DNA from: Loxodes magnus
Taxonomy: Eukaryota; Ciliophora; Karyorelictea; Loxodida; Loxodidae
Length of the DNA stretch: 64,000 nt
Assembly: GCA_946699065.1 (NCBI GenBank)
Contig: CAMPDV010002180.1
Location: 1-64,000 of the forward strand
Direction: 5' to 3'
Of the stretch, positions 1-11,208 are shown piece by piece (position 1 is the stretch's first letter; each line of letters begins with the position of its first letter). The notes under the pieces are model-generated. The model worked only from the letters and a program-made list of their open reading frames with translations. It was not told the origin of the DNA and searched no databases. The translations under genes were made by a program, and so were the position numbers.

Positions 1-190
1 ATGATGAGAATAATTAAAATATGAGAAAATATAGCATTTTTAAAATAATTATTTTTTAAGTAATATAATTACTAAATATTTGCTTTTTATTATTAAAAAA
101 TTCCATTCTTACTACTTACAATAATGTTGATTTTTTATGTAGAAAACACTGCACCAGATTACCTACTTGTTCTCCTGACGCAGCCGACAT
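1..190 (-). CDS. Partial hypothetical ORF running off the window edge
   Basis: Reading the minus strand with TAA/TAG as Gln, a frame beginning with MSAASGEQVGN stays free of TGA to the window edge (about 63 codons). A second frame from the ATG at 194 is also open. The leader just upstream on the minus strand (plus 191-205) matches the leader of the ORF1-like genes at 1724 and 38187, which suggests a further member of that family. With this little sequence and two competing frames, no function can be given. Confidence 0.25.
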
Positions 191-194
191 CCAT

Positions 195-690
195 TTTATA
201 TTATATATAATAAAATTACAATAAGGTAATTAGATTTATTTTAATTGAAAAATCATAAATGTGAAATTACCAATATATGTCTCACGTTAACTGTGAGTTT
301 AAAATAGATTATAACTAATAAAAATAAAACTTAAGATTTAACTTTTAAGAGTAAAATTAATTGATAAATTTATTAAAATGCTATTCAAAATTGAGTATTT
401 TAAAATAAATAATCTGAAATACTATCTAAATAGTAACTTTTATTTAAAACTTAATAAAGAGTCTTGCTTCTTCAAAAGAATATAATGCGTTGCTTTCATG
501 AAAGTTATAACATGAAATTAAATTAAAATCAAGTTGGAAGAAAAAGTAAAACTAATTTCGAAAATATAAGGTGGAATACGTTTATTTGAAATATCTACTG
601 AAAAGCAAGTTTCATTTAAAAATATAAGCTTTAGTTTAAAATAAAATATTTGCGATCAAATTGAAAATTAAATCTTTAAATAATTAAAAT
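195..690. other. AT-rich stretch with no gene seen
   Basis: This is low-complexity AT-rich DNA with short TGA-free runs only. I saw no coding frame, structured RNA or repeat array that could be supported. Confidence 0.4.
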
Positions 691-901
691 AACTGTTCGC
701 CTTCCGGCTTAATTGAAGTTTTAAATGTATAAAATCTCCTTTCCTGCATGTTCGTTCCTTGTGCTCTTTTTCCAGGACTTCTCTCTTTTTAATAGTCTGA
801 GTTAAGAATTTGCTTTTTTTTCCAGATTTTCCCATTTCCCGATGGGAAGAATTCCGTCGCTCGCCATTTCAGTTACTAATAGTTAATATTACTCCAAATA
901 T

Positions 902-1724
902 TCATTCTTATTCTTTTTTATTGGGGACATTTTCGCCATAGATGTCAAGTGCTGTTGCAAATGTAACATCTTTTCCTTGCTCTAGGAAATATCTTTTCTT
1001 GTTTCTCTATTTCCATTGGAATTTCTTAAAAGGCTTCTACAGGTTTTCTTCTATTAATTTAAGTCTGGAATCTAATTTTACTCAGTTTTTCTCGTCTTGC
1101 TCTCGCATTACTCAAATATCATTCTCTAAATTTTAAATTGACTCATAGACTCCGACTTTAGCTCTTCGGTCTACCATATGGATTTCGTCATCATCTTCAT
1201 GGTTTATCAGATCCTGACTTATTGTAAGCATCTCTTTCTTCTGGGAGTTTAATTCCTCTTCGAGTTTTTTTTATGTTTCTAATAAGTAGATGAATAAGCT
1301 GTTTCATCTATTCAGAGTTCATTTGTTCTATTTCAATGTTGTCTAAATCAAAGGTAATAGGATCTATATTAAATTATCGTACTTTACCTTCTTCGTTTAT
1401 TTTTTATTTCTTCGTTATTATTTTTATCGATTCAGTTGAGTGGTCTCTTTTTTCATTTTTCAATGGAGGCGTTGAGAGCTGTGTCAACTTTTCTGTTCTG
1501 AATTTTTGTCTCAGTTCCTGCTTGTCCTTTGACGGAAGAAGTCCGCTTTATTTTAATTTGTAGGATTTAGTATTTTTTATTAGTTATTCTAATTTATTTT
1601 GATGTTCTGGTTATTTTTATTAAGAAGAGCGTTAAGTTGAAGAAGACGTGGTGAGAATATTTGCTTCTGGTATTCTCTTCTGTTCTGAGGAGGTGGTAAA
1701 AAAGCCCTTCTTGAAGCCAGCCAT
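902..1724 (-). pseudogene. ORF1-like coiled-coil protein, decayed
   Basis: The minus-strand ATG at 1724 opens a ciliate-code frame (MAGFKKGFFTTSSEQ...) that is lysine-, glutamate- and glutamine-rich with coiled-coil character (KKLEEELNSQKKE). The frame breaks in a T8 run at about 1265-1272 and resumes one base over, with in-frame TGAs at 1112-1114 and 1082-1084. It ends at TGA 902-904 shortly after LDIYGENVPNKKE. That tail resembles the G-K-P-N-K-G-D tail of the ORF1-like genes at 30439 and 38187, so I place it in the same family. Such proteins resemble ORF1 nucleic-acid-binding proteins of non-LTR retrotransposons; that role is inference. The ATG coincides with the left edge of the A/B duplication, so leader sequence is shared while the coding region differs. 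Confidence 0.55.
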
Positions 1725-2173
1725 TTTATATTAAATACTGTATTAAATTATATTATATAACAAATTTATTATTATTTTTTAAGCAAGTAAAAACAAATCA
1801 TCCAAGATTAGTCCATCATAAAATTCTTCTATAGTGTAAATCTCCAAAAAAAAACTCTACACTTTTCCTTTCTCTCTTAATTATATTTATTTTTTTTGTT
1901 TTTTTTTAATTTAATTTAGTTAGTTATCTCTTTTCATCATTATCTATTCTTATATTCAAATTATTTTTACTTCTCTAAATATTTTATAAGATAATTCTTC
2001 TTTAACTTAGTTCTTCTTATCAATAAGTCTAAATAATTAAATTTATAAATATTTTAATCTTTTTATTATATCGAAGCTTACTTTATTCTATTTTCTAAAT
2101 TATTTTTTTATTATTCATGACTCTATTATTTTTTATTTAAAAATATTACGTTTTAACCCTTTTCCTTAATTTT

Positions 2174-2408
2174 GCAAAATTTTTTAGTCCGTTCCAAAAT
2201 TTTTTAGTCCATTCCAAAATTTTTAGTCCATTCCAAAATTTTTTAGTCCATTCCAAAATTTTTTAGTCCATTCCAAAATTTTTAGTCCATTCCAAAATTT
2301 TTAGTTCGTTCCAAAATATTTTAGTCCGTTCCAAAATTTTTTAGTCCATTCCAAAATTTTTAGTTCGTTCCAAAAATTTTTAGTCCAACCCAAAATTTTT
2401 AGTCCATC
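2174..2408. repeat. 19-20-bp tandem repeats (unit ttccaaaattttttagtcca)
   Basis: About eleven or twelve units of ttccaaaattttttagtcca follow head to tail, with the T-run varying between 5 and 6 (unit 19 or 20 bp) and ttcc sometimes replaced by aacc. The corresponding array in copy B (38630-38764) is shorter. Arrays of 19-mers are the described hallmark of Tetrahymena Tlr element termini. Confidence 0.8.
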
Positions 2409-2899
2409 AAAAAAAATCTCTTGCAGTGTAAAACGCTGAGCAAAAAAAGGCTTTCACCATTTTTCACTTTATAACACTTCTCATTTTCTAAAAAAAATTC
2501 CCCTCTAACATCTGACTCATCCCAAAAACACTCTATTAATCTTTCCTTTCACCTTCTCTTACTCTTATCACCAAATTACCTTTTACTCATTTTCAAAAAT
2601 CAAAAAATTTTTCGATTCCTTTCACTCAAAAAAAAATTTTATACTCGCTCATTCACAAAATATTTTAGAAAAATAATTTTCAATTTTTTTATTCCTAACT
2701 CTATTTTCATTTAACCAAAAAATTTGTCCCTTTCTTAAATTTTTTACCTTTTTTCAAAAAATATCCTATACAATTATTTTTTTTACCTTTATTCATTATT
2801 CCCTCCCACACCCTATCCACTTTAACCCTCCTCTAGTCCATCAAAAAAAATCTCTTGTAGTGTAAAACGCTGAGCAAAAAAAGACTTTTACATTTTTCA
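2401..2899. repeat. 65-bp direct repeat pair within copy A
   Basis: The string beginning agtccatcaaaaaaaatctc and running through gtgtaaaacgctgagc occurs at 2401-2467 and again at 2835-2899 with a few changes, separated by C- and T-rich single-copy DNA. The pair is preserved in copy B at 38754-38820 and 39190-39256. The function is unknown; it may be a terminal or regulatory repeat of the element. Confidence 0.75.
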
Positions 2900-2999
2900 T
2901 GAATTTACAACCACTTCTACACACTAAATTGCACCCTTTTCATTCCTCTACTCTTCTTCCTTTAACTCCACTATCTCTTTCTACACACTCATTTATTTT

Positions 3000-3602
3000 A
3001 CACTCCTTCTTCCTTTTTTCAATTTTCTTTATTCTTTCCCTTGCTTACTTTTCTTTTCTTCTTTACTTAAAAAATTTTTTTTTCTTTGCTTTTTCTTTGT
3101 TCTTTTTCTTTTTTTCTTTCTTACTTTTTTTTCCTTTTTTTTTTTTTTTTTTTTTTTTTTTTCTTTTCTTTATTCTTTTTTTCTTACTTTTTTTTTTCTT
3201 ACGTTTTTTTTTCTTTTTCTTTTTCTTTTTTTTCTTTCTTTGTTTCTTTCTTTTTTTTTTCTTTTTTTTATTTTCTTTTTTTTATTCTTTTTTTCTTACT
3301 TTTTTTTTCTTACGTTCTTTTTCTTTTTTTTCTTTCTTTCTTTCTTTGTTTCTTTCTTTTCTTTTTTCTTCCCTTTCTTTTTCTTTGTTCTTTTTCTTTT
3401 CTTTCTTCTTTTCTTTCTTTCTTTTTTTTTTTTTCTTTCTTTTTTTTTTTTTTTTTTTTTATTTTCTTTCTTTCTTTTTCTTTCTTTTTTTTTTTTCTTT
3501 TCTTTCTTTCTTTCTTACTTATTCTTTTTCTTTTCTTTCTTTCTTTCTTTCTTGCTTTTCTTTCTTTCTTTCTTGCTTTTTCTTTTTTTGTTTTTTCATT
3601 TC
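3000..3602. repeat. Long (C)T-rich homopyrimidine tract
   Basis: About 600 bp composed almost entirely of T with interspersed C (units such as cttt and ctttttt). Phenylalanine-rich and lysine-rich open frames here result from composition and are not genes. Such tracts can form triplex DNA. Copy B has a longer, more regular version. Confidence 0.9.
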
Positions 3603-3639
3603 TTACTTCATTTAACTCACTCTTCACTTACTCTATTCA

Positions 3640-3990
3640 TATTCTATACAGACTCTATACATACTCTATACATACTCTATACATACTCTATACATACTAT
3701 ATATATACTATATATATACCTTATAATACTCTAATATACTTTAGAATACTAATAATACTTTTAATACTTATAATACTTTAATATAATTATAATACTCTAA
3801 TATACTTTAATATACTCTAATATACTTTATAATACTCTAATATACTTTATATACTCTAATATACTTTATATACTCTAATATACTTTATAATATTCTAATA
3901 TACTTTAATTTAATTTAATATACTTTATAATACTATAATATACTTTATAATATACTTTTAATACTTTAATAACTTAATAACTTAATAATA
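3640..3990. repeat. 11-mer satellite followed by AT-rich satellite
   Basis: An 11-bp unit actctatacat repeats several times at about 3640-3715. It passes into variants of taatatactttataatactc that extend to about 3990. Both are simple tandem arrays lying between the T-rich tract and the 3' end of the Kelch gene. The same order occurs in copy B. Confidence 0.85.
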
Positions 3991-4040
3991 ACTTTAAATA
4001 TAACTACTTATAATTTTCCTCGTTAAGAGATAAAACTCAC

Positions 4041-6503
4041 TCACTCACTCACATCCAATTGCATAGATTTCCACTCTCTAGACTTAAAAAAACTACCTCC
4101 TTTTATATCGTAATAATATATCACATTTGCCTATGACTTATAATCACTACTCCACATCCATATTACATTATTCACATATTGACCATTGTATCAGAAAGTA
4201 TATGCTGTTGATATGTAAGGATATTAACTACCATCCCTTATCATGGACCTAGTGTCAAACACACAAGTTTACTAAAGATGATTATACCTGTCCCAAATAT
4301 AAGCACACTCAGTCTCATTCACTCACACACTTGCCAATCAAGCTGCCGGCTTAGGTAACTACATCCCATACTACTAATACACACTCAACATCACGTCATA
4401 TGATGATACCAAACTTGAAATGCTGAAATTATTAGATAAATCTGAACTTTATATTTCACCACCCACTATCCATACTCTCTCATGTGATACCCATATTCCA
4501 TTAGCATGGATACAATCCTTATTACTCAACAATGACACAGACTTATTCAAAACTATGTCGTACACCTCCAATGAATTGTAGTAATTATAATAATCATGAG
4601 ACGAACCAGAATTTGATTAAGGATCCAACCCTCCTAATATATACAACAATCTGTCATTGTCATATCCCATCTAAGTTATTGCTCTTGGCTAGATCAAAGA
4701 AGTTTAGGCTTTTATCACTGAATCACTACCAATAGTTATTTATAAGATCTTATCCAGATGTGATTTAATATCGTAACCACCTACCTAGATTAGTAACTCA
4801 TCAGAGATCTAATGTGTCGAGGATCAATTTTGAGTGATTGGAGTCATTTTTGATACCACATTGTAAACACAGGAGCCATTGATACTGTCCAACTTGTAAG
4901 ATTATATCTTATTGGTATGAAAGAATACTCTCCTATATACTGCTATCCTTGGTGGAGAATTATTCACTCTCTTAGCCAAATTATACTTGAAACTTGACTC
5001 TCTCACTAACTCACTCCAACCATTATCCTATTAAAATTAAACTTAAGTCTTATATTCCTCCAATGACTATGAAAGATCCTATAATTATTATTCCTTTTAC
5101 TTAAGCTAGTCAGTATTATTCTTATTATCTGCTTCCAGCTAACTAAACGCAGACTTCATACTCTCCTACTCCTTCAATAATATATTTGTCTACTCTTAGT
5201 ATCTGAGATTCTCTTAAGAAGATTTAGTTAACTAGTCTTATAACTGATTGATGGATTATTGACTAAGATCTAATTCCTATTGAAGATTGAGTTTTTGTTG
5301 TTGCAACTCTTATATCTCTTAAACATACTAGAGCTATTAGGTTTAACGTTAGTCATCCTTATTCTTCAACTAAAGTTGATACTCATGCTATGTTTATTAG
5401 AGGACTTAAGAAGATTCTTATTTAGCTTTGACTAACTCATCAGTTAAGTCTTAAATTGTCTTACTCTATCCAATGATCTATGTATTCAAACCATTAACCT
5501 AATTTATGTAAGATGCAACCTATTGTTCTAAAGAGGATATTTGCTTGCGATACTCCTATTCACGCTTTTCTTACTAGATGAACTATTACTGAAAGTCTTG
5601 ACATAAATACTTTATTGATTACTGTAACTGCTTTATCTTACTAGCTTATCTCATGTAACTCTAGTAAACTTAGCTTGACTAAAACTTCTCCATTAACTTA
5701 ACTTGAAATCTATTCTAGATACTTTAGAAAACGAACTATTCTTAACATAAGATATCATTCGACTATGATACTTATCAGAACTTACTCTAGATGTCTTACT
5801 CAAACTAATCCAACTTACTCCTCTTATCCTCACATTGAACGATACTGTCCTAAGAAACATTCGAAATATCATTAACCTAACTTCCTATCTACTGGCAGTA
5901 ATCCGCAGTACCTTCCAATAACTACACCTACTACTCTATTTACAACTATTAATCATCCAACATCTCCTTAAAAACTTATTAAATTTGCTACTTAACTCCC
6001 ATTAACAACTGAAATATCCTATTTCTACCACATACCTATTCTTCATTCATTTTCTACTAACGCTGATCCAAAATAGAAATATATTAGTCTATCCTCTACT
6101 TGATAACTCCAAAAGTTTATTCTATGTAACTTTTGAATTACTAGAGTGCCTCCTACGTTGTAATACATCCATGTCCTTAATGCGATATCTAATAACATTG
6201 TACACATATTCTTATGCTGTCCTATAGGCAATACAGGGTTAAGGGATTCTAAATATGAGTCTAGCAAATGTCCTAAAGATTGATAAGGTTCTATACTTAA
6301 TGACTTACTAGATCTGGGATTTGTAGTTACTCAATTGGTCTTGTTGTGGTGGTGTTGTGTTTGTTGCAAGTAATTTTTTTTTATATATTGTATACAGTTC
6401 TCAAACATCTCTCACAGAGAATGCATCCACAGTCCAACTGCCTAGGCTTTCTAAGCTCTTAGTTGTATTCTTCTTCACATGCATCACACTTGGCCGCTGA
6501 CAT
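4041..6503 (-). pseudogene. RING / B-box / coiled-coil / Kelch protein (TRIM-like), copy A
   Basis: From the ATG at 6503 one minus-strand frame of 821 codons runs to TGA 4041-4043 with TAA/TAG as Gln. Residues 6-33 hold a RING-like half (C6-x2-C9, C25-x-C27, C30-x2-C33). Residues 80-111 fit the classical B-box spacing C-x2-H-x8-C-x7-C-x2-C-x4-H-x2-H. A long Gln-rich coiled coil follows to about residue 500 (for example QLQDQLTKSSQENLRYQEQ), then Kelch-type blades containing LLIQVGG, LLYILGG and VWIVGG. RING/B-box/coiled-coil proteins are usually E3 ubiquitin ligases and Kelch blades bind partners. The frame has internal TGAs at 5775, 4824, 4338, 4323 and 4191, so it is probably a pseudogene. 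The last three-fifths of the coiled coil and the Kelch region read as a single frame, so I see no need for introns. Confidence 0.8.
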
Positions 6504-6655
6504 TTAATTTTTTTATTGAGTAAAAAATAAAAATGCTACTTAATATTTGATTGGATAGAAATTACTTAAGAAAATAATTTAAATTAAAGTAATTGAATGA
6601 AAATAGTTATTAAATTAAATAGAAGAATTAACTACTTTTAAAATTATTACATAAA

Positions 6656-8023
6656 ATGGAAGAAAATAACCTCTAAAAGGAATAAATTACTTATAAATGT
6701 AAATACTTAGAAATAGATGAAACTAATAAAAAGATCAAACAGAAAAGAAACATTAGATGCTTTTAAAATTAGTAAAAGCTATATTATTCTAATTTTATTA
6801 AGAAACATTATATAAACTAAATATAGATATAAATAGGTATCTAACCAAACTCATATAAAATTTATTTAATGAAAAGCTTTTTCAAATTGTAGTAAACACA
6901 TATAGCAAATGTGCTATTTTTAGATAAAAAGATAAAATAGATTATGAATTATAATTTTAATTAATGCAGAAGAGAAAGTAAAGCTGAATTAAATAATAAA
7001 CAATTATTAATATTTCTAAATAAACTAAGGATATCAGTAAAGATATAATGGAGTAATTTAACACATAGAGATTTTATTTAAATGGGAGAAGTATCTTCTA
7101 AAAGCAAGTACCTTGATGATCTTAAGATTAATTCTTTTTACCTGAATAATCATATAAAATTTGAACTATATTACTTACTTAATCTCTTCTAAAGTACTTA
7201 GCCTTTCTGTAAGATAAATAAAATATATTAGACATTATAAAACTTTTTAACAGGAGCTAGATAAAGTAACTTTAAACTATATTAATTAGAACTAAATTAG
7301 CCAAGAATAATTCCTATTGATTAATTTTTACATGTTTCATGTCTAAGATGAAGGAGAAATATCTAACAAAATAAAGAAAAGTAAGAAAGTAAAAGGACTT
7401 TTAGGAAGAATAATTAAATTAAAGGCAAGTTCAATTAACTGATGGAAAGCATGGAATAATTAGAAAAGAAATAACTAAAATAACAAGCTGAAATTTTAAT
7501 ACTTTGTATTTAATCAGAGTAAAAGCAGAAATGCTTAGTTATCGAAAATCTTAAAAAATAGAATACTATATTCAGCTGAAAAATTTTTTGTGCCATATCG
7601 TTATAAAAAGCTAGTAGCAGTATTTAGAAAGGTATCCTGAAGTTAGTTAAATAAAATTCATAGCCCTAATTACTAAATTACAAGCATTGGGACCTGAAAG
7701 AATATGTGAAGATGAGAAAAACCTAAGACTAGACTATCTGGTTTCCGTTCCTTAAATAATTAACCTAAGATCTATACAAGAACTAATCAAAGTATAGTAT
7801 TAAGAGAAAAGGAGAAAATGCTTATCCAGCTGAGCTAAAGCAAAAATAGAAAGAAAGAAAAACAATTAAGACGTAATTCTATAAAAGATAGGGAAAATTC
7901 TTCCATTTTACTTTTAAAAGGAAGAAGTAACTTAAAAATAATAAATCTAGTAGTTAATTCAGCTCATAGCTTACTAATTTAACAACTATCTCAAAATATT
8001 TTTTAAGATCTTTTTAAAATTGA
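6656..8023 (+). pseudogene. Hypothetical basic protein, copy A
   Basis: From ATG 6656 (MEENNLQKEQITYKCKYLE) a single ciliate-code frame of 455 codons reaches TGA 8021-8023, with internal TGAs only at 7349-7351 and 7577-7579. The product is lysine- and glutamine-rich, with a basic C-terminal third (KRKKQLKNN). I recognise no family. The first 231 codons are uninterrupted and could be a separate protein. It is divergently transcribed from the RING/Kelch gene with about 150 bp between start codons, which could hold a shared promoter. In copy B small indels break the frame. Confidence 0.6.
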
Positions 8024-8173
8024 ACTAAGAAAGTATCTTCTATTATGTAAGATGCAAGATTACTTATTTACGATATTCATTAATATTAGAATATTTTATC
8101 TATTTAACTAAAACTAAGGTTTATACTCAAATGATTAATTAATTGTTTAGAAATTTAAGATTTGTTTTTTATT

Positions 8174-9410
8174 TCACTAATGATCTCCTGTTTATAAATC
8201 TTAATTTGAAAATTCATTATCATTATTTAAATGAGTTTTGTATATTTCTTCAGCTTTGTAGCTTTGCTTTCGTATTAGATATTTATCAATTCTTAATAAT
8301 TGAAAATCAAGTTATTCTGACATCTAAGTTGTCTCTTTTCTTTTTACTATTTTTTTAATATTAACTCTAAATATCACTAAAATCCAAGCTGTAGATTCAG
8401 ATTTCTGAAAGTTTATAATCAGGAGTGGTTGAAATTTAAAGTTCTATTTTTTTTTCTCTTCCTTCTTAATAAAGACTATTGAATATTTTCCTATTTGCTT
8501 CACAGTAACTTACAGATTCCAAATAGCTTCATCTCTTAATTAATCATAACAGTTTATTTTAATTTAGTTTTCAACTTTATTATCTTTTTACTTCGATTCT
8601 TACATTTATGCCTCATTGTATGTTTCTTACTTTACAAATAAAAATTTTAAATTTTTTTGCTACTTAACGTAGTACTTTCTTACAAAACTTCATAGAAAAT
8701 AACTAACTTCAGTTTACTTTATATCCTTCTATTGTACTTACAATATTTAAGTACCAAATTATAGTACAGAAGAAGTTTAGGATATCATTAGTACTTACAA
8801 AGGTAAATATTCTTAGAGTTATTATAATGATTGCAGGAAATGCTGATTGCTCGAGCTTGATTCAGTCTTTGCTATTTATTGCTCTTCTATTATTGATAAT
8901 ATTTTTTAGCCTTTAACTATTAAGCTTAAGTAGTAAATTTTCTAATGCTTTAAAAAGGATAGTCCTATTGACAGTTTGTTTAACTTAAATAGCGCTTAGA
9001 GATAAGGTAATCTTCGATTTATTAGAAACTTAGTCTAGCTATAACCTCTTATATGATCTGATACTTTTCTAATAAGTATCATCTTCATATATTAATATTG
9101 CTTATATATCAAACAATCTTCTAATCTAGATGCTTTCTAGAGCTATATCTTACAATTTCTCTTCTATAAACTTAAACTTTAATATTTTCCTACTTTTATT
9201 CCTTTTTAATTGTATCTTTTATTTACCTATCATCACTAATTTCTTCTCATTCTTCAAATGGTTAAATAATAGTCATCTTATGTACGTCCTTCTCTATTAT
9301 AAATGAGCCTTCAACCTTTGTCACTCGTAAAAAGCTAAAAGTCTAATTTGATTGAATTCCTAGGTTTCTCTTTTAAATTCCTTCTTTTAAATTTTTCAAT
9401 TAAATAAATA
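8174..9410 (-). pseudogene. Hypothetical Gln/Lys-rich protein, copy A
   Basis: The plus strand here is T-rich and the minus strand carries a ciliate-code frame open from 9229 to TGA 8174-8176, broken once by a TGA at 8690-8692. Stretches such as NEAQMQESKQKDNKVENQIK and FQPLLIINFQKSESTAWILV look like real protein. Upstream (to about 9410) a different frame carries plausible sequence (FIIEKDVHKMTIIQPFEE), so a frameshift or intron probably joins the two. The gene ends opposite the 3' end of the 6656 gene (convergent). No family is recognised. Confidence 0.5.
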
Positions 9411-9414
9411 GTAA

Positions 9415-10236
9415 AAGTAAGTTTTTAAAAGTAGCAGATCTTAATTATGATAGTACCTCTTAAGTCATATAATTAGCAATAAGATTATAAATAAAATAAA
9501 CTATAAGGTTAGATAATTAAAAACTAGCTCTTTCAATTTCATCATCAATAATAGCAAAAGATAGAAAGAAAAGGGTATCAAAAGAGAATTCAAAGGTTTA
9601 GGATAAGAATAAAATCAATTTTCGCTTAAATTTCAATTTTATTATAACTAATACTTACTCTAGTCAAATATAAGTAACATTATTTAAGCATTTAAGAATA
9701 TAAAAAGACAGGTGATTGAAGAGTTTCTGATCATTTTAATACTGCAATACAATAAAAAGTAACAAAATTAATATCTTTAAAGATATCTCTATATTAAAGT
9801 GAATGATTAATCTCTATCTAAGATTAAATATTTGTGAATCTTAACTATATTGGATAATTGAAGCTATTAATACTATTTTGTCTAAGTAAAGAGACTAAAA
9901 AAGGAATTGATAGTGTCAATAAACTATAAAAATTTACTTTCTGAAGAAAAACTCAAATAAATCTAAACTTTCACAAAACAATTTGATCATTACACTAAAG
10001 TTTTAACCCTTAGTTTTGTATTTAATCCTTGTGTCTAATAAATAAATATTTAAAAAATTAATTTGAGTAGTTTAAAGCAACTAAGTTCTCACTTTATATA
10101 AACTCAGAACGGTGTCTTAATGTATAAGGTAGGATGATTTATTGATTTTCTTCTTCAAACAGAGATTACTATGTTATGAATGCTTGCTTGATAGTCAAAT
10201 ATTTCAAAAACCTACTTAAATAGAATAATTATTTGA
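9415..10236. other. Gene-poor stretch of copy A
   Basis: Mixed AT-rich DNA with only short open frames. A plausible fragment (NRDYYVMNACLIVKYFKNLL) near 10160-10230 lies just upstream of the next gene in a different frame and may be its decayed 5' part. Confidence 0.35.
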
Positions 10237-10350
10237 AAATTTTCCTTTTAGAACTTGAATCCAGCTAGAGGCTTCTCTAAGTTATTAGATATAGTCAGAT
10301 AATTAAAAGTTTTGCTTTTGTCATTCTTTAGATTAGATATTTTAAAAAAT

Positions 10351-10773
10351 ATGATTCTTTATCAATAAGCAAATCATTTAGCTTATATTAGGTAGAAACT
10401 AAGTGATTCATTAATTAAATAAATACAAAAAGAGATACTAGCGATATACTCACTTTCATTAGCAAATATCTAAGATATTAAAGATACCATAGAAGTATAA
10501 TCATATTTTAAAGTTAAGTATGATGGATAATATAATCTACTAATAGCAAACGAGTAACATCTAATAACTAATATAGAAACAGATAGCTTAGAAGAAAGAT
10601 TATTTTAAAATTAATATTTAGAGTTAAAGATATTACTATGTATAGGAAGGAGTAGACTGACGCTAAAGAGTATCAAGCATCTTACGATTATTGATGCTCT
10701 TTAAATTGGGAATTAGAAAATTACATTTTTAATATTTTGCACATAGATAAAAAGTATAGTAAATAGCTATTGA
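10351..10773 (+). CDS. Hypothetical protein, member of a repeated family (copy A)
   Basis: ATG 10351 opens 140 TGA-free ciliate-code codons ending at TGA 10771-10773; the frame is open upstream to 10237. The product includes DIKDTIEVQSYFKVKYDGQY and DSLEERLFQNQYLELKILL. The string gatattaaagatacc (10474-10488) recurs at 47222 and in decayed relatives near 53188, 58585 and 61899. Downstream frames (IENWYYIHNTQMALSLQLIG) continue plausible coding sequence with several TGAs to about 11160. The function is unknown. Confidence 0.5.
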
Positions 10774-11208
10774 GAACTGGTACTATATCCATAATACTTA
10801 AATGGCTTTATCATTATAACTAATAGGAAAGAATGATAATAACTAGTATTTTAGTTTAAGATTATTAAAGATGAAAAATTCTTAGTAATTTCACTCTTAT
10901 TGAAATAATACCAATCTCTTGCATTTAAAGAATAGACAATTTCTTTTATTTCTTAGCATAAAAATAATAGGTACTATTTGAGTTTTAGTAAGCTAATACT
11001 GTATTAATGTTGGTTCTCTTGCTTTTTGATATAATAAGCATATAGCTATAGTTAGTTATGCTAAAGTTTGATATGATTATATAGAGTATTTTGATAGTAA
11101 GATAAGCAGTGTAACTTATATTTGCTTAGATTTAAGTTCTTAGGTAAAAATAAGCTTAAATGATAGTATAATAAACCCTATGCAAGATTCTTAAAGTAAG
11201 TATGCTAA

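Noticed and set aside
2899..3781. Long Phe-rich and Lys-rich standard-code frames
   Set aside because: They lie in the homopyrimidine tract and reflect base composition only. The same applies to 39403-40743.
6043..6267. Minus-strand standard-code ORF of 74 aa
   Set aside because: It is an alternative frame of the RING/B-box/coiled-coil gene and does not match the frame carrying the zinc-finger and coiled-coil pattern.
4730..6350. Plus-strand recombinase-like reading of the RING gene region
   Set aside because: The apparent similarity vanished once the minus-strand frame with far better coding evidence was found.
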